A stretch of DNA of 64,000 nucleotides from Gordionus sp. m RMFG-2023 (GCF_954871325.1 NC_088775.1:24033561-24097560); one strand, 5' to 3'; counted from the stretch's first letter, positions 50,401 through 58,329 are shown. Made by a program: numbers and translations. The notes: generated by a model not told the origin, from the sequence alone.

Positions 50401-51786
50401 CATTAGAAAAAAATAAATATATTTTCGTATTTTTTCGATTCAATCAACAAACTCATATTTTGCGTCTGAATAATTACAAAATTGTTATAAAACATTTTTA
50501 TCGATCTTTTTTCAAATTGAATTGGGGCACACTAAACTTACAAAAGACTTAGCACCCTTTATTTTCTTTATTAGTTTAAAAAATGTTTCATACAGGAGCC
50601 AGGGAGAGTTAACTTACCTACATCTGAAGAAATAAGAACTATTGACATTAATATTCTTTATAATTTATTATAATATTAGAGAGTATAAATTAACATACCT
50701 ATATTGATTCAATATTAATTATATTAACAACCCTACTGTATAATCTTATCCTTTTACCAGCTCATGTTCCAAAAATTTTACATAATTCCGTTCTACAGCA
50801 ATTTCATGACTAAAATTCAGGACAAATTCAAAATATTCGTTAAATAAATTTAAAATATTTAATTATCACCATTCAACTGGTCACTCGCCCAAATTCTTTA
50901 ATCTAATTGGGGAAATATTAATGTTATTACATAGAAATAATAATAGCCGTAGGAAATTATATAGTATTTTTTTTTAGTCCTCCTATGAACAAAAAAACGC
51001 ATTTCTTATGGGAAGTACGTAGCAGAGACGATTCCGATTGCATCCTCCTTAGATAAAAAGCCAAATTTATGAATTCTTATAATAGTCGCTAGAGATAATG
51101 TATTTTCAGCAAAAATGTTATAAATGTATAAATATAAAGTTTGGAGTTAATGATAAACGTCCTATGTGTATTTGTATTTAGTGGTCATGTATTATTCGGG
51201 GTGGGGGTGGGGCATGTAGTGTTTTTACAAATCTATACACATTTATAAGATGAACCTATCATTTTATTCTTGTATTTTGTTTATATTTAATTAATTATTT
51301 GATTAAAAAAAGAAAGCGAGTTATCATTTTTATGGAATAATTTTACATGGAAAATTGTATTCATTTTTATATTATTCGCTATTAGAAATTAACTTGAAAT
51401 AAAAAAGATATATAGTTGAAATAATTTATATTTTAAATTAAGTGTATCGCCACATATATTTTTTAAATTAAATTTAAAACAAGTTTATGAAAGTAAGATT
51501 CAAAAATTTTTCTCAAGACATAGGACAAAAAAAATTTCGAATATTATTTTTTTAACTTTTACCTTTCTTAGCTCTAATCTATTTAAACTAACAACGTAGG
51601 AGTGTTGAATTAAAAGTAGATCAAAGCCAAGGAAAATTAAATTTAAAAAACACTTTTTTACAAAAAATAACAATCTTTGGGTCATTCAAAAAAGTAAATA
51701 TATAAATATATTACCGTTATCATTATATCGCAAAGGATTTTCTCCCAGAAGTCGGCCTCGCTCTTCGATTTTCATGTCCCCGCTAG
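26193..51786 (-). CDS. GPATCH1: GPATCH1-like spliceosome-associated protein (C-terminal two thirds, multi-exon)
   Basis: Exons on the - strand follow the order of the animal G-patch domain-containing protein 1, a nuclear protein of catalytic spliceosomes. Recognisable blocks are GRLLGENP (human ELLGETP), PFANNPLKKDRFYMFLKNF (human PFAKDPEKQKRYDEFL), LTEWEAEREKVEF (human MTEWERGRERDEF), SDWHPDPIVCKRFGV (human EWHPDKLLCKRFNV), and SEDILKAIFDASSSESE (human MDLFRAIFASSSDE). A GP-L-P-rich stretch and a Lys/Arg-rich tail follow. All junctions between 50623 and 26630 keep phase. The G-patch and N-terminal exons are not seen in the window. The introns hold two piggyBac elements, a MITE, many hAT elements and other repeats; the intron 44028-26631 alone is 17.4 kb. 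Identification of the central exons is firm. The 3' half is inferred from phase, splice sites and composition. Confidence 0.78.
26555..26630 (-). CDS. GPATCH1: Probable penultimate exon of the GPATCH1-like gene
   Basis: Follows the acceptor GAGTACAG and, using the phase-1 G left by the exon ending at 44029, encodes GPLTPFLRKQTNLANIDSYI then PSGYKK. The GP-L-P start parallels FGPRLPPVF of human GPATCH1. The donor AAAAA/GTTGGA is weak. Without splicing the frame stays open to 26434. Confidence 0.45.
26775..27060 (+). repeat. Tandem repeat with TTTAGCTAACATTATC units
   Basis: About eight units of roughly 30-40 bp built on AAATTACCTTTTTCCTAGCT with AACATTATCAT or AATATGATCTAAAATTAT linkers. The third to sixth units form two near-exact higher-order copies. 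The array lies in the long intron of the GPATCH1-like gene and is followed by a hAT-type tip (CCTTGGCTCCCCCCC at about 27096). Confidence 0.8.
27061..27476. other. Spacer with hAT-type tip and an 18-nt C-tract
   Basis: TTTTTCAGGGGGCTCGAGTC and CCCCTCCACTAGTGACG at 27075-27119 resemble the 3' tip at 47990-48037, so a decayed hAT end is likely. A run of about 18 C followed by A lies near 27307-27331. No gene is seen. Confidence 0.45.
27477..30020 (+). mobile_element. hAT element copy 1 (BED/DUF659 transposase family)
   Basis: The element is 27485-30012, flanked by identical ATATTTAT (27477-27484, 30013-30020). The ends carry AGGGTTGGCATG and palindromic subterminal words TTGACCGGTCAA and GGTCAATTGACC. 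The transposase reads on the + strand. A BED zinc finger (VWKHF...CRFCKMSYI...HVDRMVKHL) is in 27996-28466. A DUF659 RNase-H-like core (SIVSDGWSNIRNESIINFMV; SLVTDNAANMKAAWRIL) is in 28600-28980. TRWGSSIKC (about 28985) and the hATC block FPSSTSSSERNWSVWGNIHT (29629-29690) follow. It is broken by frameshifts and by a TAG at about 28572-28574. It lacks about 26 codons between GRL and VFSRN that copy 2 keeps. Copy 3 shares both defects. Confidence 0.93.
30021..30830. other. AT-rich spacer
   Basis: No gene or bounded element seen between hAT copy 1 and the older hAT remnant. Confidence 0.4.
30836..33372 (+). pseudogene. Old hAT transposase remnant, different family
   Basis: It begins with a subterminal region rich in GTATCT/AGATAC words (30855-31010), the kind seen again at 41545-41690 and after the tip at 63249. 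Broken + strand translation gives hAT motifs in order: KLVVTVMDNASNFVKSM (about 32155-32204, the second catalytic region), CTCHTLFLITKQ (about 32590), PVSIALDKLQG (about 32890), and FQDGMSKRFGIFSYDEYNEA (about 33030-33089). Frames change many times. The hATC block was not found. The remnant is more decayed than the three copies around it. Confidence 0.7.
33732..36470 (-). mobile_element. hAT element copy 2 (most complete of the family), nested in piggyBac
   Basis: The element is 33740-36462 with identical GTTTCAAT on both sides (33732-33739, 36463-36470). Tips are CAGGGTTGTGCATTTGACCG and, complemented, CAGGGTTGGCATGTCTGACTG. The transposase is on the - strand: BED finger at 35879-35466, DUF659 core and middle at 35415-34249 (388 codons open), hATC at 34241-33915 (SSTSSSERNWSVWGNIHTKN, then NRLKAS). 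Only two frame changes, near 35470 and near 34250-34320, separate the three parts. It keeps the segment HISIIKKIVKFFKNKHIPAA that copies 1 and 3 have lost, so it represents a different, probably more complete lineage. Confidence 0.94.
36777..39268 (-). mobile_element. hAT element copy 3, nested in piggyBac coding region
   Basis: The element is 36785-39260 with identical ATTATTAC (36777-36784, 39261-39268). The left tip CAGGGTTGTACATTTGACCG is intact; the right tip lacks the last G. Transposase pieces on the - strand are the BED region (38681-38181), a core reading frame (37861-37151) and hATC (37232-37047). It shares with copy 1 the TAG after SGDM, the missing 26-codon segment, and the wording EIFWTKNLKFLDILKPL, so the two come from the same broken parent. 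The insertion separates QTNLYATQ from the MKEIPAFRDYW block of the piggyBac transposase. Confidence 0.93.
39919..40150. other. Spacer after the piggyBac element
   Basis: Nothing recognisable. The short open frame over 39822-40013 crosses the piggyBac end and is not a gene. Confidence 0.4.
40153..40255. repeat. G/C-rich hAT-type tip
   Basis: GCTGCAAATCACGGCCCGGC and CGGGCCGGGCCAGGC are stacked complementary GGCCCG words, like those near 43260-43300 and 58728-58775. It is probably a decayed non-autonomous element end. Confidence 0.4.
40354..40705 (+). repeat. Five degenerate copies of an 80-bp G/C-richer unit
   Basis: The core AAATCCGCTCTAACCCAGCG, then GTGCGGCGTATGCC, recurs at about 40359, 40434, 40511, 40601 and 40667. 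The first two copies end with a G-tract and GGTCTACATAAAG. The composition is unlike the surrounding AT-rich intron. No protein is encoded consistently across copies. Confidence 0.75.
40785..41040 (+). repeat. Tandem duplication of about 116 bp
   Basis: CCTACATTGTTTGTCATTTT with CCCCTTTGTCCAT starts at about 40796 and about 40912. A partial third start (GAAACTGGTCC) is near 41016. It is diverged by small indels. Confidence 0.7.
41041..42220. other. Intron spacer with a hAT-type GTATCT subterminal block
   Basis: At 41545-41690 a block of GTATCT/AGATAC words ends ACCTGTCCAACGCG. It parallels 30855-31010 in the same orientation and is probably the end of an old hAT. An island at 41265-41395 (CCACTCTCCAACAATCCCGG, ATCTCCCCGGTGG) is G/C-richer but unidentified. 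Nothing codes. Confidence 0.45.
42221..43074 (-). mobile_element. Decayed hAT element with GCGTAGCCAGG tips
   Basis: The left tip CGCGTAGCCAGGAATTTTC is followed by a G-tract. The right tip complements to GCGCGTAGCCAGCGGGAG. A second, earlier right-tip copy (CCCAGCTGGCTAAACGCC, about 42978) suggests a duplicated end. The interior on the - strand (42664-42425) encodes KACLTRWSLRHKAVTTFFKS, the TRW region of a zinc-finger-MYM-like hAT transposase, as in the element at 61770. The catalytic and dimerisation parts are missing. Confidence 0.65.
43216..43908. mobile_element. Non-autonomous hAT-type element with another one nested inside
   Basis: Tips TAGAGATCCTTAAAGCCCG (43224) and, complemented, TAAAGATCTGCAAAGCCTGG (ending 43900) form the inverted repeat. 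The flanks GTGACGAT and GTGCCAAT agree in 6 of 8 positions. Repeated GGCCCGG and CCCGGAAATTTT words fill the ends. The element at 43607-43842 interrupts it. Confidence 0.6.
43607..43842. mobile_element. 236-bp hAT MITE with AGGGATGTGAACC tips
   Basis: AGGGATGTGAACCCGAACCC on the left and GGTTCACATCCCT on the right form TIRs of about 25 bp. They are the same family as the hAT at 11915-13092 in UBC9 intron 1. There is no coding capacity, and the target duplication is not clear. Confidence 0.75.
44029..44139 (-). CDS. GPATCH1: Candidate GPATCH1-like exon
   Basis: Open between acceptor AAATTTAG and donor GATG/GTAAAT. With the phase-1 G of the exon ending at 44370 it encodes DDLIDKFIMEIIEATLPSKL, then SLHDSGKDGSNDNGYRD. 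It is conserved only in character (Ser/Asp-rich); support comes from matched splice sites and phase on both sides. Confidence 0.5.
44370..44472 (-). CDS. GPATCH1: GPATCH1-like exon with LKAIF-SSSESE motif
   Basis: Follows TTGTTATAG and encodes KHMAIDQQYQSAVSEDILKA, then IFDASSSESELGDE, before donor G/GTGAGC. The block EDILKAIFDASSSESE corresponds to SMDLFRAIFASSSDEKSSS of the human protein, a short conserved motif before the acidic tail. Phases are 0 in and 1 out, matching the neighbours. Confidence 0.75.
44721..44932 (-). CDS. GPATCH1: Probable GPATCH1-like exon (Pro/Ser-rich linker)
   Basis: Follows the acceptor CCAAAAAG. The first two bases complete the codon left by the exon ending at 48492. 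It encodes ALNTSLVTDPHSSLPSFQNL, continues through EEKGKWVQEYDARSESDDSD, and ends at KKNKMKK before a weak donor AAA/GTGACG. The composition suits the low-complexity region between the WHPD block and the LKAIF motif. Without splicing the frame stops at 44700. Confidence 0.6.
44933..45985. other. Intron spacer with TTAA-bounded and hAT-type tips
   Basis: A reversed hAT-type tip (CCGATTCTTATTTTCGTAGACCTATC) sits at 45648-45673. A 148-bp stretch between TTAA sites (45829-45832 and 45981-45984) ends with GGTGCATATCTGCACCG, the palindromic tip of the MITE at 48127-48474. No host exon is seen in it. Confidence 0.5.
45990..47720 (-). pseudogene. Second piggyBac transposase, broken
   Basis: The - strand reads through a whole piggyBac transposase in pieces. 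An acidic N-terminus (EEEPIEERDIVIIPPNPSAI, SDEEDFDESD) is at about 47720-47540. Then come YNIHLVDNTEIDIYDRFYKV and GEQMIPYRGRHSCKMFIKGK with PIRFGYKSW (47172-46741; the DDE catalytic region). MGYFATGTVRDNRIEHCPV (46768-46499) follows, then MGGVDLYDNLIISTYRIKKE (46491-46204). A damaged C-terminal cysteine/histidine finger (ICTQDICAKHVKSHF, 46203-45988) ends it. At least three frame changes separate the pieces. It lies in the intron between GPATCH1-like exons 48681-48492 and 44932-44721, in the same orientation as the host gene. TTAA ends were not identified with certainty. Confidence 0.85.
47985..48040. repeat. hAT-type tip
   Basis: TTTTCAGGGGGCTCAAACTA, then CCCCCCACCCCTCC and CTTAGTGACGGG. 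It closely parallels 27075-27119 and ends like a complemented CAGTGGCG tip. Confidence 0.45.
48123..48478. mobile_element. 348-bp piggyBac-type MITE, TTAA flanked
   Basis: TTAA at 48123-48126 and 48475-48478 enclose an element whose ends read CGGTGTATATATGCACC and, complemented, CGGTGCATATATGCACC. Each end is itself nearly palindromic (GGTGCATATATGCACC). The interior is AT-rich and non-coding. A third copy of the tip is at 45964-45980. The TTAA target points to mobilisation by a piggyBac transposase. Confidence 0.8.
48492..48681 (-). CDS. GPATCH1: GPATCH1-like exon with WHPD-CKRF core
   Basis: Follows TTTTCTCTAG and encodes ENEEEAALARLIESKQFGLG, then LTRIISDWHPDPIVCKRFGV, then KYVGEDLQNVGNQGIKEIEV with FNK, before donor G/GTTGTT. 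This is the most conserved block here: human GPATCH1 has FGKLTRDTFEWHPDKLLCKR followed by FNV and a KRDKYSVFNF stretch. In phase 0, out phase 1. It abuts the MITE at 48478, only 14 bp into the intron. Confidence 0.88.
48790..48870 (-). CDS. GPATCH1: Candidate GPATCH1-like exon
   Basis: Open for 27 codons between acceptor GATGGAAG and donor AAG/GTAAAC, phase 0 on both sides, as its neighbours require. It encodes NRLMSQPNRKPIVTSNSRLI, then NNIPIGK. There is no clear counterpart in the human protein at this variable place, so the call rests on splice sites and phase. Confidence 0.5.
49694..49959 (-). CDS. GPATCH1: GPATCH1-like exon with LTEWEAERE block
   Basis: Follows TTACTTGCCAG. With the G of the preceding exon it encodes EFLFKSLNYSGLTEWEAERE, then KVEFINILRF, a variable segment, and NALMSRFRKSATNLTLRDEE with NSYLK, before donor AAA/GTTTTT. 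The human counterpart reads DPSMTEWERGRERDEFARAA and then SSRFTHA. Strongly supported by homology. Confidence 0.85.
50108..50365 (-). CDS. GPATCH1: GPATCH1-like exon with PFANNPLKKDRF block
   Basis: Follows TTTTTTTTAG and encodes NKTSPISNPESISLNMRENK, then APLYTPFANNPLKKDRFYMF with LKNF, and a charged stretch ending SGLDK, before donor AAAG/GTATAT. The human protein has FKPFAKDPEKQKRYDEFLVH at this place. In with 2 bases, out with 1, consistent with both neighbours. Confidence 0.85.
50618..50623 (-). CDS. GPATCH1: Candidate 6-nt microexon of the GPATCH1-like gene
   Basis: The six bases ATGTAG sit between a strong acceptor (TTCTTATTTCTTCAG) and a perfect donor (GTAAGT) on the - strand. Inserted between the exons ending at 51715 (phase 1) and starting at 50365, it adds two codons (GAT GTA) without changing the frame. 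Skipping it also keeps the frame. Chance occurrence of two good signals this close is possible. Confidence 0.45.
   Translation of the reverse strand: M
51715..51786 (-). CDS. GPATCH1: GPATCH1-like exon with GRLLGENP motif
   Basis: Encodes SGDMKIEERGRLLGENPLRY, then NDN, before donor G/GTAATA. The human protein has ASKRAELLGETPIQG here. Two acceptors are possible, TTTTTAG (start 51786) or the AG four bases later (start 51782). The preceding exon, which would decide, was not found. The first 19 bases and the acceptor are duplicated just upstream. Confidence 0.75.
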
Positions 51787-51866
51787 CTAAAAATAATATT
51801 TAATTAATTATTTTTTGATTTTCATGACCCCGCTAGCTAAAAATAATATTTAATTAATTATTTTTT
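51767..51866 (-). repeat. 50-bp tandem duplication covering a splice acceptor and exon edge
   Basis: 51767-51816 and 51817-51866 are identical except for one base (TGTCCC against TGACCC on the + strand). Each copy contains the acceptor TTTTTAG, the intron before it, and about the first 20 bases of the GPATCH1-like exon. Confidence 0.93.
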
Positions 51867-54025
51867 GAATTTTAAATTCAGAAATTATAAGACATAAAAA
51901 TAATAATGGGTATAAAAAATAAATAAATAAAGGGCTAGTAGAAATCAGCTAGACCAGGCCCCGGATAAGAATTTTATAGGCTTCTATCCATGAAACTATT
52001 TTTTCGGAGCCCAGCCAATATAATATATTTTTAATATGAATTTACTCATTCGATCTGTAAAAATCTAGGCCTGTAAAAAATTTTAGCGAATTAAGTCCAA
52101 ATTTTTTGAATTTTCAAAATCAATATTTGAATATTTTAGTTTTTGAATCGAGCTAAGTCTCCTAATCAATCAATCCAAGTAATTTTAAATAATTTTTTTT
52201 TAATATAGTATAAGTAACTGGTTTGTTGTTCGACTGTGTTCCACCGACTCTTTTTCTTCGGGTTAAGATAGCGCGAATTTTCAAAAATCCTCTCACAAAA
52301 AAGGCCGAAAATTCGATTGGGATATGAAAAACTTCTAATTTTTTGGTCGGAATTCTTTTGGGCTAAGAGTTTGGCTAAGAAAAGGTCTCGAGAAAAATCG
52401 TGTTTGAGTGATTGCGTATTTCTGATAAATATTTGTTTTAAGAAAAAATACTAAATTTGAAACCAAATATGTTCAAATCCCGGCGGGACCATTCAAAATT
52501 TGTTTAAATAAAAATGTGTTCCTTGGGTTTATAGTCATTTGGGTATTAGTCGATTTCCTCCTTTTTTCTTTTAAGATAAAAAACGTAAATAGAACACTCT
52601 TATATTCAGGCATCAGTGGCGTTACTAGATATTTCATTAGTGGCCTCATTTTTTAAAAAAATCTAGAAAAAGAAAATAATTAATTTGTGCACAAAAAAAA
52701 GTATATTCATATCACTAAAAAAAATATTCATATTTTTTTCTACCCGGGTTCTTAATTTTTTAAAAATTGGCCCGGCTCGAATTTATCATTTTTAATAAAT
52801 TTTTAGGTCCGTAGGTTCGGAGCTTGTAAGTCTCTGATATACTCTAAAATAAATAAATTAAGTTTAAAGGAAATGAATGATAAAAAAAAAATTTTTTAAC
52901 TGTAAAGAGGCATCTCGACGAAACAGATGTAATGCGACTGAATCGATTGAATGATTGACGGGAAATTGATTGGAAAGAACAAACGAAAGCGAAAAGTCGG
53001 AAAGAATTTCGACGATTGTCTCTGAAATTTTTTTTATTGTGATAAAAAGTTCATTATTTTCATTTCTCCTTTAGAATCGATCCTTCCTAGATTCACAAAT
53101 TGACAGCTGTCTCACAAATCGCGAAGTTTAACGGTCCAGTTTAGATTGTGTGATGAACAAAAGATTGGACCGAAAAACTTTCAAAACAGGGTTTAGAAAT
53201 ATACATCAATTGTATTTCAACTTTTTTTTATTTTAATTAAATATAATAATTAAATTATGCAGTTTAATAAGTCAAAATTATTTAGTGGTGTTTTCCCGAA
53301 GCTTAAAAAAAATAATAATAGCTTTTTTTACATTTGATCTAGTTTGAATCTCTAACACCAACAAACAATACTCAAATATAAAACTGGTACTTCTTTTTAA
53401 ATGTAAATTTCAAAAATAACAAACTAAATAAGATTTAATCATTAAATATTTTTCGAAAAAGTCTGCTTGGATTAACCTGGGTCAAAAGAGGAAAACATAT
53501 ATTACACAGAAGTTGAAAGGCTATAATATCAAAGTTTGATTAAGATTATTTCTGTATTATCACCAACAAAAAATCTATTTTAGGATCTCCACATCCACCA
53601 CTCAAAATTCGAGACATTATTTAATGTAGGAGACGATTTTATTTTAACGTTTCCGATTTGTTTTGTTATTTAATTATTAATACACCAGGTTTGTCAATCA
53701 TTATTTGACACAATCTGATAGGTTCTATGTTTTGCAATACATCCAAGGATATTGTGATTGAAATAAGCATATTTAGTAAATGTTTTGCTAATATTTATAA
53801 CTTTTTTGGTAAATTATTTTTTTAATATTATTCAGAGTTTTTCAAATTTAACCTAATAACTGCTCATTGGCTAAAATATGCATGGATAGTGTTCTCTTTA
53901 ACTTATCTTAAAAGGGCAATAAAATATTTAATATTTATTATTTTACACTTTTTACCTCTAATTTTCTAATCTTTGTAAAATGCTAAAATTTACTTTTTCA
54001 TGTATTTAAATCAAAATATGAATAT
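51867..54025. other. Region right of the last recognised GPATCH1-like exon
   Basis: Upstream exons of the GPATCH1-like gene may hide here but none is recognised. G/C-richer pieces are a hAT-like tip at 51950-51985, an unexplained island at 52200-52490, and another at 52905-53170 that has an acceptor-like TTTCAG on the - strand and CGA-rich words. The rest is AT-rich. Confidence 0.4.
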
Positions 54026-55439
54026 ACAATACCGGCCATAAATGACTGCCCATGCATTTTTACATAAAAAATTAATAACTCAAAACTTTTTAATTTATTT
54101 GGGTAAAAGCGAATTGATTAATTAATTTAAGATGTCTAGAGATGTTTAGAAATAAAAAACTCGGAATTTCTATAAATTTTTCTATGAAATTTTAGCCTTT
54201 GAAAACAACATTTCAAAAATGACATGTTTGGTAAAATAGGGTTCATTAGTTTTTTCAGCAACAATTTTAAGTTGCCCATTGTTTTCTGGAAGAAAGTCAC
54301 TAATCACATTCTAATTTGCTTATTAAAACCCATTTTTAATTATTTTAAAAAAATTCCTAGATTTTTTTTTGTTTTAAATCATTGTTTAAAGAAACTTTTA
54401 GTCTTTAACGAACATTCGATCAAAATGATTAAAAGAGAAATTTCTATTCCAACTAAATGCAAAATAATTAATTTACACATAAGTGGTAAAAGTAATCGCC
54501 GAATTTCCAGAGAAAAAACCCCTAGCTCAACGAACAGTCGATTGTATACTTAAAAGATTACGCAATATTACAATATCGAATCCAAAGAGACCTGGAAGAC
54601 ACCGCAAAATGACTTTAAGCGATGATAGATATATAACAAGGATCAGTAAACGCAATCGACGTTTTGTCGCCTCAGAGATTAACCTGACTCGGGAAAACCC
54701 GATAAGTGTGACAACTGTGAAAATGCGCCTTAGGAGCTTTGAACTTTATGGTAGGGTAGTGGTCAAAAAGCCAACTCTTGAGCAAAAAAAATAAACTCAA
54801 GCGATTAGACTGGGCACGAAAACATCAATTTTGGACATCTGCCAACTGATACCAGGTCTTATGGAGTGATGAGTCAAAATTCGAAATCTTCGGTTCTAAA
54901 AAAAGGCAATATATCCGCTGCTCAGCTGGGCGAATGAGCGATCACTGCATAATTCCTACAGTCAAATTCGGGGGAGGGTCTGTTATGGGGTGGGGGTGCT
55001 TTGATGCCGGTGTAACGTTTTAAATGAACTCCCGATTTAAATAGATTCTAATTTAGTGATATTGGCATTTATGACTGACATGTTAAGATTTAACCTTATT
55101 TTTTAGTGATAATGACATATTTGATTGAAGTGGGAGTTCGTTTAAATCAGATTTATGAAGAATCTATCAAGATCAATTGTAAATATTGCTGGCCTACAAA
55201 TTTTGCAAAGTAGTAAATAATATATCCTTCTAATATCTTAATTTAATTAATTTTAAAGTAAATTATTTATATATATTTGATAGCATCATAACAACGATTA
55301 ACTTATAAACTGGCATAAAAACCTATTATTCTACCAATACTCAACTTTACAAAGTAAATGATTATAAATTTTTCTAATAATAAATTTTAGGAATTTTAAT
55401 AGAATATTTATTTATTTTAACCTACTAATTTTTTATTTC

Positions 55440-56035
55440 AATTAAGCTATTTAAATCTTTGCTAACTTAAAAAAATATTGCAAATTTACAATAAATTAAA
55501 TTATGATCTTGGGCCTGATAATTTTTCATTCCAAGTTTATTTAAATCTTTGCTAACTTAAAAAATATTGCAAATTTTTTCTATATGATAAATTTCAGTAT
55601 TGCAAATAAAATGATTGCCTAAATACACTGAAATATTCTTTATATTATTGTAATTATAAATCTTTGCTAACTTAAAAAAATATTGCAAATTTACAATAAA
55701 TTAAATTTTTGGATATGATCTTGGGCCTGATAATTTTTCTTTCCAATTAAGTTTATTTAAATCTTTGCTAACTTAAAAAATATTGCAAAATTTTTCTATA
55801 TGATAAATTTCAGTATTGCACACAAAATGATTCTAAATACACTGAAATATTCTTTATTTACATTGAATAATATATTTATTGTATTTCAGTTTATTTAAAT
55901 ATTTGCTAACTTAAAAAAATATTGCAAATTTTTTCTATAAGATAAATTTCAGTTTGCAAACAAAATGATTGACTAAATACACTGAAATATTCTATATTTT
56001 CATTAAATACTATAAATTAAATTTTTGGATATGGA
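55440..56035 (+). repeat. Tandem repeat array inside the Ginger-like element
   Basis: A unit of about 90-175 bp recurs four to five times. Its constant parts are AAATCTTTGCTAACTTAAAA, then AATATTGCAAATTT, and TATGATAAATTTCAGTATTGC with AATACACTGAAATATTCTTTA. Units alternate between versions with and without TATGATCTTGGGCCTGATAA. Confidence 0.8.
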
Positions 56036-58329
56036 CGGGCCATTTATTATATATATTATTTTTTTATTCATTTCAACAGTTGTTTTTGATACCAAAATTT
56101 TCCTTTGTTTCCCCAATCAAATGACGAAAGACGATAAATCAAGTAAATAAATTTTGTTTAGTATATTTCTATTCATTTTAATAGAATTTGATGAGATACA
56201 GGATTATATCCTTTACCAAAAATATCCATCATCTATGTCTTCCAATAAAGGCTTAAGACGCAATCTGCGAGTTCAGGCCTCGAGATATAAAATTTGTAAG
56301 GGTAAAATGCATAACCATTCTCATAATGAGTTGTTTTGGACCTTGACCGAAGAATTCAACTTCTTCAAATGGTTCACAGTGGATGTGATACTAATGTGTC
56401 AGCAATATCTCTTGCTGCCCATTTTGGTATCACCAAGACTTACAGCAAATTGGCTGGTAGGTAAAATATATAAAAATTATAATATTATATGATCAATAAT
56501 ATATTTTTAAATATAATACACAATAATAAATTGTTTCACCATTTTTATAATAGTGAAACAATTTTAGATTGTAACAGAAGAGTTTAACTTCTTTAAAAAG
56601 TTATAGTGGAGTGGATGTGATACTAATGAGGCAAAATCTTTAGCTGACCATTTTGGTATCACTTAGACTCACAGCAACTTGACTAGAAGGTAAAATATTT
56701 CTGCATAATAAATCTATTTATTATATCATGTATAATATTTTTAGCTTCTGGTGGCCAAATATGAAATTGGATGTGGTTAATTTTGTAAAATGTTGTGATA
56801 TTTGCAACACAAGATTTGACAAAACTAACAATGAGTTACATTCAATTCCTATCCCAACAAAGGTATTAAAGTTGATTACATAACAAATCCTTAATTTGAA
56901 AATTTTTATAGTTTGGTCATTATAATTGTTTCTAATTTTTGTTTATGTATTTTATATTTTTCATTTGTAGCCTTATTAATGATCTGTCTATTATAGCTTA
57001 TATGTATGTGGCACTTGTTTTTATTAGTTATGTTGGTTTCATATATTGAACCATTTAAATTTTATTGAATTTTTTTACAATAAATATATCATATATTCAT
57101 TTTTAGTTTCTTTAAGGTTAATATAACAGTCCAAAATAAAAATATAATTTGCATATAATCTAATAATTAAAACTTATAATCTGAAAATATAATAAATAAA
57201 ATCAATATAGTCCCCTTCAATCTCAGGTAAAAATTGATATATATATCATAATTTCATTTTTTAGCTAATTTAGATTTTACCTCATTCTTTATTATTATGT
57301 TTTTTTTTCAGCTGCAATCATAAATAATGGTAAGCAGCTTTACTTTATAACATGACACCTAACCTCCTAATGGAGTATATAATATAACAACAATCTTTTA
57401 TTTTACAAAAGGTATGGACACAAATAGGTGTTGATTTACGTGCTTTGCCTGAAAGTGAGGATGGCTATAAATACATTGCTGTAGCAGTTGATTATTTCAG
57501 CAAATATATTGTAGCCATGCCTTTAAAAGATAAAACGGCAAAATCGGTATCGGGCTTCCTTTACTCGTTACTATGCACACATGGTAGGGCAAAAGTATAA
57601 TAAATTTGGTAATAAAATATTAATATTATATATGATTCAAATTAATGATCAAGGACGTGAGTTTGTGAATGAAATAAGCAATAATTTTCATAAACTCATA
57701 GGGACTATGCAGAGGGTGTCAAGTGTTTATCACCCTCAAGGAAATGGCATGGTTGAAAGAGTGAATAGGTCAATCCAAAATGCACTACTAAAGTGTATTA
57801 AGGATGATCAATTAATTTGGACAGATGCCTTGCCTGGCATAATATTTGCCTATAACACTTCTCTACACGAATCTATCTTCTTAATTTACACCATATGAGC
57901 TGATGTATGGTAGAAAAGCAAAACAAGCTTATGGGGTATGATAAATCTCATTTTATAATCATATACTATATATTATGTCTCTATTTAAGATTGACGAGGA
58001 AAAGGATATTGATCCTGACAATGTACCTGAAGCAGATTTGGAATCTTTTTTTCAAGATACAGTTTCCAGGATGAATGATATTCATGAGATAGCTGCTGGC
58101 AATATAGATCTTGCTCAGCTTAAACAGCAGAGGGATTATAGAAGTTGTAATGCTGGTAGAAATAACCATTATTTAGTCAATGATCAAGTGCTTATTTGGA
58201 ACAGCAGTCGGGCTGATAGGGTGGTAAAATGACCAGACCTTGGATGGGTCCTTATACAATAGTTAGGATTCTTAAAAGTGAAATTTATCATTATTATTAA
58301 ATTATTTTTAATATTTAGGCAATGTTGAG

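Noticed and set aside
52360-52495. tRNA-like or SINE-like sequence (TGGCTAAGAAAAGG and GTTCAAATCCCGGCGGGACC)
   Set aside because: The two promoter-box-like words are there, but no acceptor stem, anticodon arm or cloverleaf can be formed.
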